NCBI GenBank assembly: GCA_965220535.1
Contig: OZ244833.1
Location: 1,302,001-1,366,000 of the forward strand
DNA length: 64,000 nucleotides
Reading direction: 5' to 3'
DNA from: HK1 sp965220535
GTDB taxonomy: Bacteria; Pseudomonadota; Gammaproteobacteria; HK1
The notes under the pieces were generated by a model. It saw nothing but the letters and a program-made list of their open reading frames with translations. It had not been told where the DNA came from and did not search any database. Positions 27,809 through 38,134 of this stretch are shown here, piece after piece. A program made the translations under genes and the position numbers. Every line of letters starts with the position of its first letter. The first letter of the stretch is position 1.

Positions 27809-30463
27809 ATGGAATTCGTATTTCTGATCCTCCTGCTAGGCATCATGGCTGCGGCTTTGGGCTCGGGCTATCCGGTGGCTTTCGCCCTCCCGGGCGCGGC
27901 CATCATCACCGTCTCCTTGGCCGCCATCAGCGGATATTTATTCGCCGGCGATACCTCGGCCTTCTTCCATACCGGCGGACCCTACGAATGGCTCTCCGCC
28001 GGGGTGCTCAATCTACGCGGGGTTTATTGGGAGGTCGAGCGGGATACGCTGATCGCCATCCCCCTGTTCATCTTCATGGGCATCATGTTGCAGCGCTCGA
28101 AGATCGCCGAGGATCTTCTGGTGGCCATGGCCCAGTTGTTCGGGCCGGTGCCCGGGGGCTTGGGGATATCGGTGGTCTTCGTCGGGGCGCTGCTGGCGGC
28201 CACCACGGGGATCGTGGGCGCCACGGTGGTGGCGATGGGGCTGATTTCGCTGCCGGCGATGCTGCGCAATCGCTATTCGCCGTCTTTGGCGACCGGAGCC
28301 ATCGCCGCTTCGGGGACCTTGGGACAAATCATCCCGCCTTCGATCGTGCTGATCATCCTCGCCGACCAATTGGCCTCCGCCACCGACCAGGCATCCACGG
28401 CCCGCAAGGCGCTGCATAAAGAGGCGACAGGGGAGCTGCAAATGCCCTCCTTCCTCGATGTCAGTTCGACTTCCGCCGGAGAGATGTTCTTGGGAGCGTT
28501 GGTTCCCGGGCTCTTGCTCGTCGGGCTCTATATGCTCTATATCTTGGGGCATGCCCTGATCAAACCCTCGGCGGCCCCGGCGGTAAAACGCGAAAGCGCT
28601 ACGGATCGACGATTCTTCTTCCGAATCATCTTGATCCTCATCCCGCCCTTGACCCTGATCTTCCTGGTTCTGGGCTCGATCATCACCGGCGTCGCCACCG
28701 TCAACCAAGCCGGAGCCATCGGTGCCGTCGGCGCCTTGGTCATGGCCGGGTACCGCATCAAAAGCGGGGATCGGCTGGTTTTCGTTCCCGCGCTTATCTC
28801 GCTCGTCGGGATCGCCGTCATCGCCTACGCCTTGGCCAACTACACGATGAATATCAAGGCCGCGAGCAGCGACGAGGATATGACGGGGCTCGCCTTGGGG
28901 GCGATCGGTTCGCTGGCCCTGATGACCGGGATCGGCTGGTCGGCGGTGCGTACCTTCAAGATCGACAACACCCTCGGCAAGGTCATGATGGACACCGCCA
29001 AGACGACCACGTTGGTCTTCGTGATTCTATTGGGGGCCGCGATGCTCACCGCCGCCTTCCGGGCCTTCGGCGGAGAGGTCTTGGTACGCGATTTCCTGAC
29101 CTCGCTGCCCGGCGGCTTTTGGTCCCAGTTCATCATCGTGATGGCGGTGATCTTCATCTTGGGCTTCTTTCTCGATTTCATCGAGATCGCCGTCGTGGTG
29201 GTGCCCATCGTCGCGCCTATCCTTCTCGCCGACCCCTCCGCCAATATCACCGCGGTCTGGCTCGGGGTGATGATCGGGCTCAATATCCAGACTTCTTTTC
29301 TCACCCCTCCCTTCGGATTCGCGCTCTTCTACCTTCGCGGCGTGGTTCCCAAAACGCTTTCGACTCTTTCGATGTACCGGGGAGTGGTGGCTTTCATCTC
29401 CTTGCAGCTCGTCGCCTTGGCCATCGTGGGGCTGTGGCCGCCGCTGGTGAACTATCTACCGAGCCGGGCATCCCTGCTCTCGGAATCCGCACCGCCGCCA
29501 CGCAATCCGCGCCTCCAGCTCTGTCTCGACGAATATGTCATCGGCACCCTTTCCACCTCGGATAACGGGATTTCGAAGGCTGCGGTCGCCGCCCGAGCGC
29601 TCGATCTTTCCACCCTCCCCGATGATCTCGCCCGCTCCGTGCGGAATTCGATCGACGGGGCGGAAAAAGCCTTGGCGGCGTTGGACGAAGTCACCGCGGC
29701 GACGAAAAGGGTGGATGCGGAAGAAGAAAACTACCGGAATTCTCTTGGCGTTGTGCGTCGGATAGAAAAACGAATTCGCGCCCTCGAGCGCGAGGCCGAG
29801 GAGCTCGCCTCTCGTATCGAGAGACTCTCGGGCGATTCGCTCGGCGAAACGAAGGAAGACTTGCAGGATCGACTCGACGAGACGAGCGCGAGGATCGATG
29901 CCTTGCAGCAAGAGATCCCGGAAAACTGGGAGAGTATCGAACAATCGTTCCAAGGACTGATGAGCGCGGAAACCAAGGTGCGCAACGGCTATCGCCGCTT
30001 CGCCGACCGAGCCTATACCGATGTAGCGCAAACCCTGGCGATACTCGAAGCGGGGCCGCGCTTCGCTTCGCTCGAAGACGATCTCGAGGGGATTCGAAAA
30101 ACCATCGAGGAGGCACCGATCGAAAGCGCCATCGACGCCCTGCGAAAGACCGAAAGGGATTTCGCAGCCCTTGCCGGGGGCAAGGAGATCAAGAACGCGC
30201 TCGCCAAAGCCCGGCGAGCGCTCGACCGCAAACAGGATCGACAAGCCGCGCTCGAGGAGTACCGCAAGGCCGCCGCGGCTTTTGTCGAGCAAAAGACGTG
30301 GCGGGCCAAAGCCGTCGGCCCGGCCTTCGATGGCATCCAAGACTGGCACGATGCGATCCAAGGAACCCTCGGCGCCCGCTCCCAAGATCGATTGGATCGC
30401 GATCAAGCCCTCTTCATGGCTTCGTGCACCGCCCACCACCGCGATCTCACCTTGTATTTTTGA
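27809..30463 (+). CDS. TRAP large permease fused to a long coiled-coil domain
   Basis: Residues 1 to about 550 are a DctM-type channel with extra helices: AIPLFIFMGIMLQRSKIAEDL, the GTLGQIIPPSIVLIILADQ loop and SFLTPPFGFALFYLRG. After the last helix (near WPPLVNYLP) come about 330 hydrophilic residues rich in Glu, Arg and Ala. Heptad-like stretches such as RRIEKRIRALEREAEELASR occur at about 650-680, with more near 760-830. The total of 884 residues is about twice the usual DctM size. No stop or frameshift interrupts the fusion. The tail may be a scaffold or regulator; its role is unknown. It is the last gene of the TRAP operon. Confidence 0.88.
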   Translation: MEFVFLILLLGIMAAALGSGYPVAFALPGAAIITVSLAAISGYLFAGDTSAFFHTGGPYEWLSAGVLNLRGVYWEVERDTLIAIPLFIFMGIMLQRSKIAEDLLVAMAQLFGPVPGGLGISVVFVGALLAATTGIVGATVVAMGLISLPAMLRNRYSPSLATGAIAASGTLGQIIPPSIVLIILADQLASATDQASTARKALHKEATGELQMPSFLDVSSTSAGEMFLGALVPGLLLVGLYMLYILGHALIKPSAAPAVKRESATDRRFFFRIILILIPPLTLIFLVLGSIITGVATVNQAGAIGAVGALVMAGYRIKSGDRLVFVPALISLVGIAVIAYALANYTMNIKAASSDEDMTGLALGAIGSLALMTGIGWSAVRTFKIDNTLGKVMMDTAKTTTLVFVILLGAAMLTAAFRAFGGEVLVRDFLTSLPGGFWSQFIIVMAVIFILGFFLDFIEIAVVVVPIVAPILLADPSANITAVWLGVMIGLNIQTSFLTPPFGFALFYLRGVVPKTLSTLSMYRGVVAFISLQLVALAIVGLWPPLVNYLPSRASLLSESAPPPRNPRLQLCLDEYVIGTLSTSDNGISKAAVAARALDLSTLPDDLARSVRNSIDGAEKALAALDEVTAATKRVDAEEENYRNSLGVVRRIEKRIRALEREAEELASRIERLSGDSLGETKEDLQDRLDETSARIDALQQEIPENWESIEQSFQGLMSAETKVRNGYRRFADRAYTDVAQTLAILEAGPRFASLEDDLEGIRKTIEEAPIESAIDALRKTERDFAALAGGKEIKNALAKARRALDRKQDRQAALEEYRKAAAAFVEQKTWRAKAVGPAFDGIQDWHDAIQGTLGARSQDRLDRDQALFMASCTAHHRDLTLYF

Positions 30464-30734
30464 AGCGGGTCTCAAGCGCTCGATCAGGTGTCGTCAACTG
30501 ATCAAAGGCGCCTTCGTTCGCCTTCCTTCGCTCCCTTCACCTTTCTCCTTTCGTCGATCGCTCGGGCAAAGATCGGGGGCGGGGTGATGCGAAAGAACCC
30601 CTCCTCGTCTTCAACGCAAGACCCTTGCCGGTACGATGGGTAGAACGCAACCGAAGAGCGAAAAGCCCGCGCCGGATCCTTCGATCGACCCCCGCCCGAT
30701 CTCCGATCGAAAGGAGCGGCGGCACCCCGGGGGG

Positions 30735-31283
30735 ATGGGAAATGGTATGGGAAATCCGCCCGGTCTATGGATATTCGCTTACGGCTCTTTGATATGGCGG
30801 CCCGGCTTCGAGTTCGAAAAGAGGCGGATCGCCAAGGCTCAGGGATGGAAAAGAAGATTCTGGCAAGGATCGCAGGACCACCGGGGAACACCGGATGATC
30901 CCGGCCGAGTCGCAACCCTGGTCCCCGACGATAGCGCCTGCGAAGGCATGGCCTTCTTCGTCAGCGGCGATCGGGCGAAGGACACCCTTGCCTACCTCGA
31001 TCTGCGCGAGAAAAACGGCTATGAGCGTCAAGCGCTGACGCTCGAGTTTCTAAACGGCGAGCGTTGTCGCGGTATCGTCTACTTGGCTCCCGTCGGCAAT
31101 CCGGCATGGCTCGGTCCTGCCGACCTTGCCGATATTGCCGCCGATATCCATCGCGCCCGGGGACCGAGCGGCACCAACCGCGAATATCTCTATCGACTGA
31201 GCGCCGCTCTTCGCGATGCCGGAATTCAAGATATCCATATCTCGATACTGGAGGACTTGGTACGCACGAAGGATAAGCGCTGA
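30735..31283 (+). CDS. chaC: ChaC-like gamma-glutamylcyclotransferase
   Basis: This 182-residue protein (from the preferred ATG) has the substrate-binding loop motif YGSLIWRPGF near the N-terminus and the catalytic glutamate in LREKNGYER. ChaC proteins cleave glutathione to 5-oxoproline and Cys-Gly. Further family features are FWQGSQDHRGTPDDPGRVAT and EYLYRLSAALRDAGI. An in-frame ATG at 30636 would add 33 low-complexity residues; homology begins just after 30735, so I prefer the shorter form. It stands alone between the TRAP operon and an IS remnant. Confidence 0.85.
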   Translation: MGNGMGNPPGLWIFAYGSLIWRPGFEFEKRRIAKAQGWKRRFWQGSQDHRGTPDDPGRVATLVPDDSACEGMAFFVSGDRAKDTLAYLDLREKNGYERQALTLEFLNGERCRGIVYLAPVGNPAWLGPADLADIAADIHRARGPSGTNREYLYRLSAALRDAGIQDIHISILEDLVRTKDKR

Positions 31284-31307
31284 GCCTTGCGCTAACGCTA
31301 TGACCGC

Positions 31308-32275
31308 TTGACCGCCGGCGACTCCTTGGCATGGACAAGCCCCGACACCGATACGCCAAAAAACACCGATGCTTTCCCCGGCATCCGAAGGTCGCTTCAT
31401 GAAGCCTCCTCGCGCTCCTTCGTCGAGCAGTCGATTTGGGAGGGCGAGCCCACCTGCCCGAAGTGCGCAAGCCGGCGCCATGGCTTATGGACCGCACGAG
31501 AAGGCCATTATCGGTGCAAGGACTGCCGGAAAATCTACTCGGTGAGGATCGGCACCGTGTTCGAGAACAGCTCTTTGGCCTTGCGCGCCACTGGCTCTAC
31601 CATCTACCGGATGCAAACCGCTCGCAAGGGCATCTCATCGCCGCAACTGGCCGAAGTACTGGGTAACTGGGCATCACGCAGAAATCGGCCTGGTTCATGC
31701 TCCATCGCATCCGGGACTCGTGCGCCGATGAAACGCTCAGGATGTCGGGCGAGGTGGAGATGGATGCGACCTATATCGGTGGCAAGGAAACCGACAACCA
31801 TTCCGACAAGAAGAGGCGAGCCGGGCGCGGTACCGTTGGAAAGCGGGCTGTTCTTGGCGTGAGGGACGGCGCCACCGGAAAGGTGACAGCGCGGTCAACT
31901 CCGAAGACCAGGCGTGCGTTCGTTCCGAGCTGACCGCTAGGGTCGAACGCCAGGGTCGAAGCGGGAACGACGGTCTACACGGAACGAGCACCGTGCCTAT
32001 GCGGGAATCTCCAATCCGTCTTCTAAGCACGAACGCGTGAATCATAGTATGAAGGCGTTCGTGAAGGACATAGCGCACACGAAGGGAATCGAAAGCCTGT
32101 GGGCACTGATCAAGCGCGAGCTCGACGGCGTGTATCGTCACCAGACGGCCAAGCGCTGCCACCGGTATATCGACGAGTTCACCTTCCCTTCGAGCGAAGG
32201 GAACCGTCGCATCGATATCATCGACCGCGCATCTGTGCCCGGTGCGAAAGGCGCATCGGGAAAGCGGCTGACCTA
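31308..32275 (+). pseudogene. Degenerate IS1595-family (ISXO2-like) transposase
   Basis: Pieces of one transposase are spread over several frames. The N-terminal zinc ribbon (CPKCASRRHG, CKDCRKIYSVRIGTVFE) is in frame 31308. ARKGISSPQLAEVLG follows, then a shift near 31660 to WFMLHRIRDSC and EMDATYIGGKE in frame 31697. After a region with stops around 31930-32030 comes HSMKAFVKDIAHTKGIESLWALIKREL in frame 32037. The DDE core is therefore broken by at least two frameshifts and stops. I do not see convincing terminal inverted repeats. It marks the left edge of an AT-richer accessory stretch that includes the large secreted protein. Confidence 0.88.
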
Positions 32276-32655
32276 AGCATCTTTGACGAGAGGAGGAAGG
32301 GCGATCGGCACCTCCTCGTTCATCGATGGATGCACTGATATCTCATTCCCTCTATTTCCCTCTATTTTCATACCGAGCCCGGAGCCCGAAAAAATCGACT
32401 CGATATCCGGCGAAAAAAAAGATCCTCATCGACCCGCCTTTCGAAGGGCGCTTCGAAAGGGTTCCAAGGCCGAGCGTATTTGCGATCCGTGCGCCGGAAA
32501 AATCAAAAAGGCCGGTCATCCACCATCGGATGACCGGCCTTTTTTCTTGATGCTTGTCTCTACCCTAATACCTCGTCTTCACCCTCGCCGCAGAACAACG
32601 CTCTTCGGCGCATTCTCTTGCCGAATCCGAATCGTTGCCCGTCTCGCGGCCGCTC
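32276..32655. other. Spacer between IS remnant and large secreted protein gene
   Basis: This 380-bp spacer lies between convergent features. It contains a short duplication (CCCTCTATTT twice near 32347-32366) and the strong terminator listed separately. I see no gene. Confidence 0.5.
32505..32545 (-). terminator. Bidirectional rho-independent terminator
   Basis: A 12-bp perfect stem (GGCCGGTCATCC / GGATGACCGGCC) with a 6-nt loop is flanked by AAAAA on one side and TTTTTT on the other. It works on both strands on paper and lies 110 bp past the stop of the large minus-strand secreted protein gene. Confidence 0.92.
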
Positions 32656-35600
32656 TTATTGGGAACGGGACGAGGAAAAGTGGACATCGGTATTGTTGAT
32701 CAACGTTCCGGCGGAGCGAACGAAGAGCTGCATCGAAATACTGTCATCCGGGCGAGCGTGGAAGGCACAAGACAGGCGACCGTTGGTCGAACCTCCCCAG
32801 TGAAGATCGGGATCGAATCCCGTGCCGGCAAGAGCCTGAGCGATTTCGGGGGGAGTGATGACCCTCGTACTTCCGCCGGGAATCCATTCGCGCAGATTCC
32901 CGTACCAGCTCTGACCGGTTTGATTGGAGCATTCCATCGAAACCTGGCATTCTTCCCCTCTCACCTCGCAGCGGATGCGGACGAAAGCGCCATCGGGGGA
33001 GTCGAGCGGGGGAATGGAATAGGCACGAGCCTGAGGTTGGCCGATATCGCTCTCGTGGTCAAGAATGATCGAACGAGATATCGGCTCCGAAAGGATATCT
33101 CGGTAAGCGGGATAGAGAAAATCAATCCCGGCATTCAGCGTCCAAGCATCACCGTACTCCATCTCCGAATTGCCGCTCGGTACGAAAAAGAACTCCCAAT
33201 TCCCTCGGCGGTCTTCCGGGCGAGAAATATCGAAGGAGACCACACCATCGGAGGGCACGCGCTCGAAGGAACTGATCGCGGTCTTTTTGTCCTGAGCCAG
33301 CTTACGCATCAAATACATGCCTTCGTCGGCAGCCGCCGCGGGAGACAGACCGATATTGAGAGAATCCCCGTACTCGAATTCCAAGGGCCTTCCGAGCCGG
33401 TCGATCGGACGAACTCCGGAAGTGATGCGGTAAGCGGAAAGACAGGTGTTGCTGATAACGCTTTGGGTCATTCCCGCTTCGATTCCGACCGTACCTACGC
33501 GAATGGCATTCACTCGGCCGGCGATATTCCTACCGATCAAAGAACCCGGGAGATCCAAGGGAACGACCGCCCCTCCGGAACCCGCTTCGCTCGGCAGCAA
33601 TCGGGTAAAGTCGTTCGGATCGATGATCGCGACGGTTCCCATCTGCCGGCCACTGCTGTCGACCGGACCGAGATCCACCTTCCCGACCCCTAAAGCGCGA
33701 GCGTAGACGCAGCCTTGACCGGCAACCTCGCTAAGGCAGGTAGAAATCCCGCCTTCGGGGAAAGCCCCGCGCAATACGGATATTTCTCGGGGCGTGATCG
33801 TAACGCGATCTCTCTCCCGGGCAAGATTCACCCCCTCGAGAGGCGGGAAAATGAACTCGATACGATCCCCCGGCCACATACGACCTTTGAGATCGTTGTC
33901 GATACGAAAAGTCACCTCTTTATCGCCGACGTTACCGCCGGAAACCTGCGTGACGCTGATATCCTCGACGGTACGGCCGTCAGGGTGTCGGATCGATATG
34001 CTGCCTTCGCTTCTCATCGGCCGGTGAAAACGAGCGCCTCCGAGCGACAAGGTGATATCGGCCGTTATCCTTTCGTCGTTCCCGATATATTTGCGAGCGG
34101 TCAGGATATAGCTCGGCCGGGATTCCAAAGGAGGCTGCAAAACGACACCCTCTCCGTCGGAGGGAAATACTTCCCGGGCATAGAAAAGTCGATTTTCCAA
34201 GCGCTGATCGAAGGCGAACTTTTCCGGAGCCACACCCAGATCGAAATTATCGTTCGCATTTCCGGGGCAATTGGCAAGACTCAGCGAGGAGACACCCCAA
34301 ACATACACGTCGTATTCTCTGAAGTAGCCTTTGTTATCTATACGGAGGCTTACACGGTATGTGCCGGTCTCCGAAGGAATATACCTGGCCCACGCACTGC
34401 TGATGCCTCGGAAGTGCCGGGAGGTGAACTGTATCCTATCGCTATCACTGGGAAATACCATCAGGTCCGTTCGCGCATTTGGATCATTATTTTGAGCGAC
34501 GGTCCCGGCTTCTTGAGGAATGACGGGCGAGCCCAAAAACTCCGCCGAAGACGACACGACAGCGCTCCCGTCGCTCGATGTCGCCGCACGACCGGCTATG
34601 CCGCTTGCGCTTGTCGCTCCTCGCTCGATCGCAAGGTTGAATCTGGCCCTACCGTCGGGATAGTAAGTGTCCCAGCCCTCTTTTCGAACTTGAACGAAAT
34701 ACTCCCTCCCCTTGACCATAAACACCGTCAGTTCTTCGTCCGATCGATTGGGTTTTGCGCTGCTATTGAGCACGACCCTCTCGACGAGGGGCTCGCGCGG
34801 CGGCCTGACTTCGATGCGAACCCGATAGCGGAATTGACCTTGATGATGCCCGAAACTATTATCGTTGTATGTACTACCATCGGTGGCACGTACATTGCTG
34901 CCGACTACAAAGCTCGACGGCCTTTCGTTATCGAAGCTGAAATCCGGATTGTCGAGCCCGGGATCTCCGCCCCTTCCGCCATCGACGTTCATGCTTTCGG
35001 TCGCGCCTTGGATAAGCGCCCTCGTTTGTTGTCGATGCGTGAAGGCTTGGACATTTTCGTCTTCGACGGTCAAAATGCCATAGGAGACCATCGTATGACG
35101 GGGTTCGCCGGACAAGTTATAGAACAAAGATTGAGTGCGAAGGTCCGTTCCGCCCGTGCCTCCTTGGGTATAGGTGACACCGTTAGGACCGCCGATGACA
35201 CTCGCTCTTATCCGATGACCCTGCCAATCTCGACGAACACCCGGCCACAATTTACTGTGCCTCGATCTTGGCCCTACGCTTTGGCCTTTTACCATCCGCC
35301 ATGTGATCTCCTTGCTATCCCCGAATCCATCATAATGAAGCCTCACAATATATCTGATCTCGTATTCGACTCGAAGGTCGTCGTTTTTGTCGTAGCACTT
35401 GATTCTCAACCCGGAAGTTCCGTGATTGCTACTATGAAACGGGATGTTGTGATCGTCCTCCAGCCGGATGACGATATGGCTTTTGTAGGTCGACATTCCC
35501 CAGATCCGTCTATTATCCCGGTCGGACCATCCTGTGAAGACGCTCCTCTTATGATCCCCGTTCGGTTCCACGTCCGCTAAGCGCACGTATCTCACGCCCC

Positions 35601-36150
35601 GCAATTCGTTATTGCCATCACGACGAAAATCGGCGATATAGAAGTGCTTGATACCGTCGAGCCTGGTATCGTCAGGATTGTTGTGGATGGTGACCTCGCA
35701 TCTTTCATGGGGAAGCCTCTGATCGGGGTAAGGTGAGTGGCCGTCATAGAAAATATCCCGTACATACATATTCGTTCCCACTCCGTTGTTCCCCGTGGTA
35801 ATGGTGCCGGTTATGTTGTAGTGGAGGCTTGGCGCCAAGCGATTGCGCTGTTCGCCTTCCTTGAAGTTTCCTCTTCTACCTGGATCATGAGCAAGAGCGA
35901 CAGACAGGAACAAGCATCCCGTCAGCAATGCCGCCGCATACATCACCCCGCCGCCGACGCCACGCATACCGGATGCCCGGCGCATCCCACCCGCTTGCCT
36001 CGCTTGTATCGGGAGGGGATTTTTCCGTCCGGCACCGAAAAGAACTGTCTTGCGGCATTTCCGCAGCAAGCCCGAAGAGATTGCGAGAGCAGCCTTCCCG
36101 TACGAAGCGAGATGAACGCGGATGGCTATGGGCAATTTCATGATGAGCAT
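32656..36150 (-). CDS. Very large secreted protein of unknown function
   Basis: This protein has 1164 residues from the most upstream ATG (AAGGGA 8 nt before it). A hydrophobic segment (YAAALLTGCLFLSVALAHD, about residues 70-90) looks like a signal peptide but sits far from that start. A start at about 35985 (MRRASG) would give a normal signal length. The bulk is Gly/Asp/Asn/Arg-rich beta-type sequence with no family I recognise. The last 109 residues (IPPLDSPD, RIRC, three more Cys, LINN) match the C-terminal domains of the Calx-beta protein at 11829-14375. Base composition is more AT-rich than its neighbours and it lies beside an IS remnant, so horizontal acquisition is likely. Confidence 0.72.
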   Translation of the reverse strand: MLIMKLPIAIRVHLASYGKAALAISSGLLRKCRKTVLFGAGRKNPLPIQARQAGGMRRASGMRGVGGGVMYAAALLTGCLFLSVALAHDPGRRGNFKEGEQRNRLAPSLHYNITGTITTGNNGVGTNMYVRDIFYDGHSPYPDQRLPHERCEVTIHNNPDDTRLDGIKHFYIADFRRDGNNELRGVRYVRLADVEPNGDHKRSVFTGWSDRDNRRIWGMSTYKSHIVIRLEDDHNIPFHSSNHGTSGLRIKCYDKNDDLRVEYEIRYIVRLHYDGFGDSKEITWRMVKGQSVGPRSRHSKLWPGVRRDWQGHRIRASVIGGPNGVTYTQGGTGGTDLRTQSLFYNLSGEPRHTMVSYGILTVEDENVQAFTHRQQTRALIQGATESMNVDGGRGGDPGLDNPDFSFDNERPSSFVVGSNVRATDGSTYNDNSFGHHQGQFRYRVRIEVRPPREPLVERVVLNSSAKPNRSDEELTVFMVKGREYFVQVRKEGWDTYYPDGRARFNLAIERGATSASGIAGRAATSSDGSAVVSSSAEFLGSPVIPQEAGTVAQNNDPNARTDLMVFPSDSDRIQFTSRHFRGISSAWARYIPSETGTYRVSLRIDNKGYFREYDVYVWGVSSLSLANCPGNANDNFDLGVAPEKFAFDQRLENRLFYAREVFPSDGEGVVLQPPLESRPSYILTARKYIGNDERITADITLSLGGARFHRPMRSEGSISIRHPDGRTVEDISVTQVSGGNVGDKEVTFRIDNDLKGRMWPGDRIEFIFPPLEGVNLARERDRVTITPREISVLRGAFPEGGISTCLSEVAGQGCVYARALGVGKVDLGPVDSSGRQMGTVAIIDPNDFTRLLPSEAGSGGAVVPLDLPGSLIGRNIAGRVNAIRVGTVGIEAGMTQSVISNTCLSAYRITSGVRPIDRLGRPLEFEYGDSLNIGLSPAAAADEGMYLMRKLAQDKKTAISSFERVPSDGVVSFDISRPEDRRGNWEFFFVPSGNSEMEYGDAWTLNAGIDFLYPAYRDILSEPISRSIILDHESDIGQPQARAYSIPPLDSPDGAFVRIRCEVRGEECQVSMECSNQTGQSWYGNLREWIPGGSTRVITPPEIAQALAGTGFDPDLHWGGSTNGRLSCAFHARPDDSISMQLFVRSAGTLINNTDVHFSSSRSQ

Positions 36151-37039
36151 GGGTCCCGTCCCTTAATCCGAAGCGAAAATCAAGCGAGCACGAACCCGGG
36201 GGGATCATCCGGCCCGGGCGCGGCGTGTGATATGCGCAAGACGCCGGTGATCATACCACAGGACACCGGCGAGATGGCGAAGCATCGCATTGATTGCCCC
36301 CCTTCGCCGAGGGCTTTGCTTTCCCGTCGATTTGCTTGTTTTTTCCGTCGATGCAACGTCCGCTGTCTTGGATATTCGAATCCGAAAAAGATCCTCGATG
36401 CCGGCAAATCCTCCCGCCGGTGTCGGCAGGTTTTCGCTTCCCCGAGCGCGATAACGCGATAAAGAATGCCTTGCGATATCCGATCGAGAGCGACTTGGCA
36501 GGCTCCGTCGATCCTTCGCGCAATGCCCCGAGCTCGAAGCGGCATCTCGCGCAACGCCAAGCGAGCCGAGAGGCGAAAGCGGCCGATTCGATGCTTCGGA
36601 TCGTCGTCGGCACGCTCGGCAATACACTCGCCATCCCCCAATGATAGCCCAAAACATGGACAAAACGAAAGCCCGAAGACGATGATATCATCCGACGACG
36701 ATGCCCGACGACGATGCGAAGACGATGCGGATGTGTCGGATCGTATCGATCCGGCAAAAAGCGATTGGGATCGAAAAAACGAGCGAACGCTTGCCTGCGC
36801 CTCGATGCGCACGACCTCGATATTCGAAGACAAGCGTTCGGCGTCTCGGCGATCGTCGGCTATCCGAACCCGAACCACCCGAAAAAAACCTCCTTTGCCG
36901 GCTCCGAAGACCGAGCGTCGGCGGCATCGATCGTCGATGCGAGGGTTTGCGGCGCTCCGCTCGTCGCATCGGGTCGATATTTCGAAGGGCGATTCTTTTC
37001 AGCGACTATTTTTTCGACGGCAAGAGGGAGACTCCCGGT
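36151..37039. other. Long spacer without supported gene
   Basis: This is about 0.9 kb between divergent genes. It has low-complexity GACGATG-rich DNA around 36680-36740 and several frames of 70-230 codons on both strands with Arg/Ser-rich, domain-free products. I regard these as chance frames. The promoters of the flanking genes should be here. Confidence 0.5.
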
Positions 37040-38134
37040 ATGAGCCCAACGACCATGCGAGCGGTGATTTTGACGGGACACGGCGGCCCCGAAAAGCTTC
37101 GAGTGCGCGAGGACTGGCCAAAACCCCTCCCTTCCCGCGGTGAACTGAGGGTGCAGGTGGGGGCCTGCGGACTCAACAATACGGATATCAACACTCGCTC
37201 GGGCTGGTATTCGAAATCGACGAGAGGACCGACCATGTCAGATTCGAGTCGGGTGACGGACGATGAGCCGACGGATGGCGCTTGGGGCGGAGCGGTCGTC
37301 TTTCCTCGTATCCAAGGCGGGGATGTCGCCGGAAGGGTCGATGCGGTCGGGGAGGGTGTCGACCCCGCCTTGCGCGGACAACGAGTGCTGATCGACCCTT
37401 GGCTGCGAGACTGGTCGCAACCGCACCGGCGCTCCGGCTGCGGCTATCTCGGGAGCGAGCGCGACGGTGGCTATGCGCAGTTCGTGGTCGTCGACCATCG
37501 CAACGCACATCCGGTGCAATCGGATTTGACGGATGCCGAGCTCGCCACCTTCCCCACCGTATGCACGACCGCCGAGAATATGCTCGAGCGGGCGCGCGTG
37601 GGCCGGGGCGACAGGGTACTGATCACCGGAGCGTCCGGCGGGGTCGGCTCGGCATTGATCCAGCTGGTCAATCGTCGCGGGGCCACGGCGATCGCGATGT
37701 GCAGCGAAGCCAAGCGATCGCAAGTCGCAGCCATCGGAGCCGAGGCGACTTTGGCGCGTGAGCCTTGCGATCTCGGGCGCGCACTGCACGCGGCCATCGG
37801 CGAATCATCGGTATCCGTCGTAGCCGATGTAGTGGGAGGACCGGGTTTTCCCGCGCTCGTCGATGCGCTGGCCCCGGGCGGACGCTATGTTTGTTCCGGG
37901 GCCATCGCCGGTCCCGTCGTGGAGCTCGATCTGCGCACTCTTTATCTGCGCGATCTCGATTTCGTCGGGGCGACCGTTCCGCCGCCGGAGCATTTCGCCG
38001 AAGTCGTGCGTCATATCGAGAACGGGGATGTGCGTCCGCTTCTTGCCGCGACTTTCGCGCTTGCCGATATTCACGCGGCGCAAGCGGCGTTCACCGAAAA
38101 AAACCACGTCGGGAATATCGTGGTCGTCCCCTAG
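37040..38134 (+). CDS. Zinc-type/quinone oxidoreductase-like MDR enzyme
   Basis: This 364-residue medium-chain dehydrogenase/reductase has a GroES-like N-terminal half (VGACGLNNTDINTRSGWY), a GxGxxG-type coenzyme motif in ITGASGGVGSALIQL, and the C-terminal LADIHAAQAAFTEKNHVGNIVVVP typical of quinone reductases. A full structural-zinc Cys cluster is not visible, so NADPH:quinone reductase-type chemistry is more likely than alcohol dehydrogenation. An unusual Ser/Thr/Asp-rich insertion follows the first strand region (about residues 60-85). GGGAG precedes the ATG by 9 nt. There is no operon partner. Confidence 0.85.
   Translation: MSPTTMRAVILTGHGGPEKLRVREDWPKPLPSRGELRVQVGACGLNNTDINTRSGWYSKSTRGPTMSDSSRVTDDEPTDGAWGGAVVFPRIQGGDVAGRVDAVGEGVDPALRGQRVLIDPWLRDWSQPHRRSGCGYLGSERDGGYAQFVVVDHRNAHPVQSDLTDAELATFPTVCTTAENMLERARVGRGDRVLITGASGGVGSALIQLVNRRGATAIAMCSEAKRSQVAAIGAEATLAREPCDLGRALHAAIGESSVSVVADVVGGPGFPALVDALAPGGRYVCSGAIAGPVVELDLRTLYLRDLDFVGATVPPPEHFAEVVRHIENGDVRPLLAATFALADIHAAQAAFTEKNHVGNIVVVP

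Noticed and set aside
31308..32275. An active insertion sequence
   Set aside because: At least two frameshifts and several stops break the transposase, and no terminal inverted repeats were found.
36180..36878. A 232-codon minus-strand frame between the giant protein and the MDR gene
   Set aside because: It is Arg/Ser-rich with no domain, no credible ribosome site and low-complexity DNA underneath.
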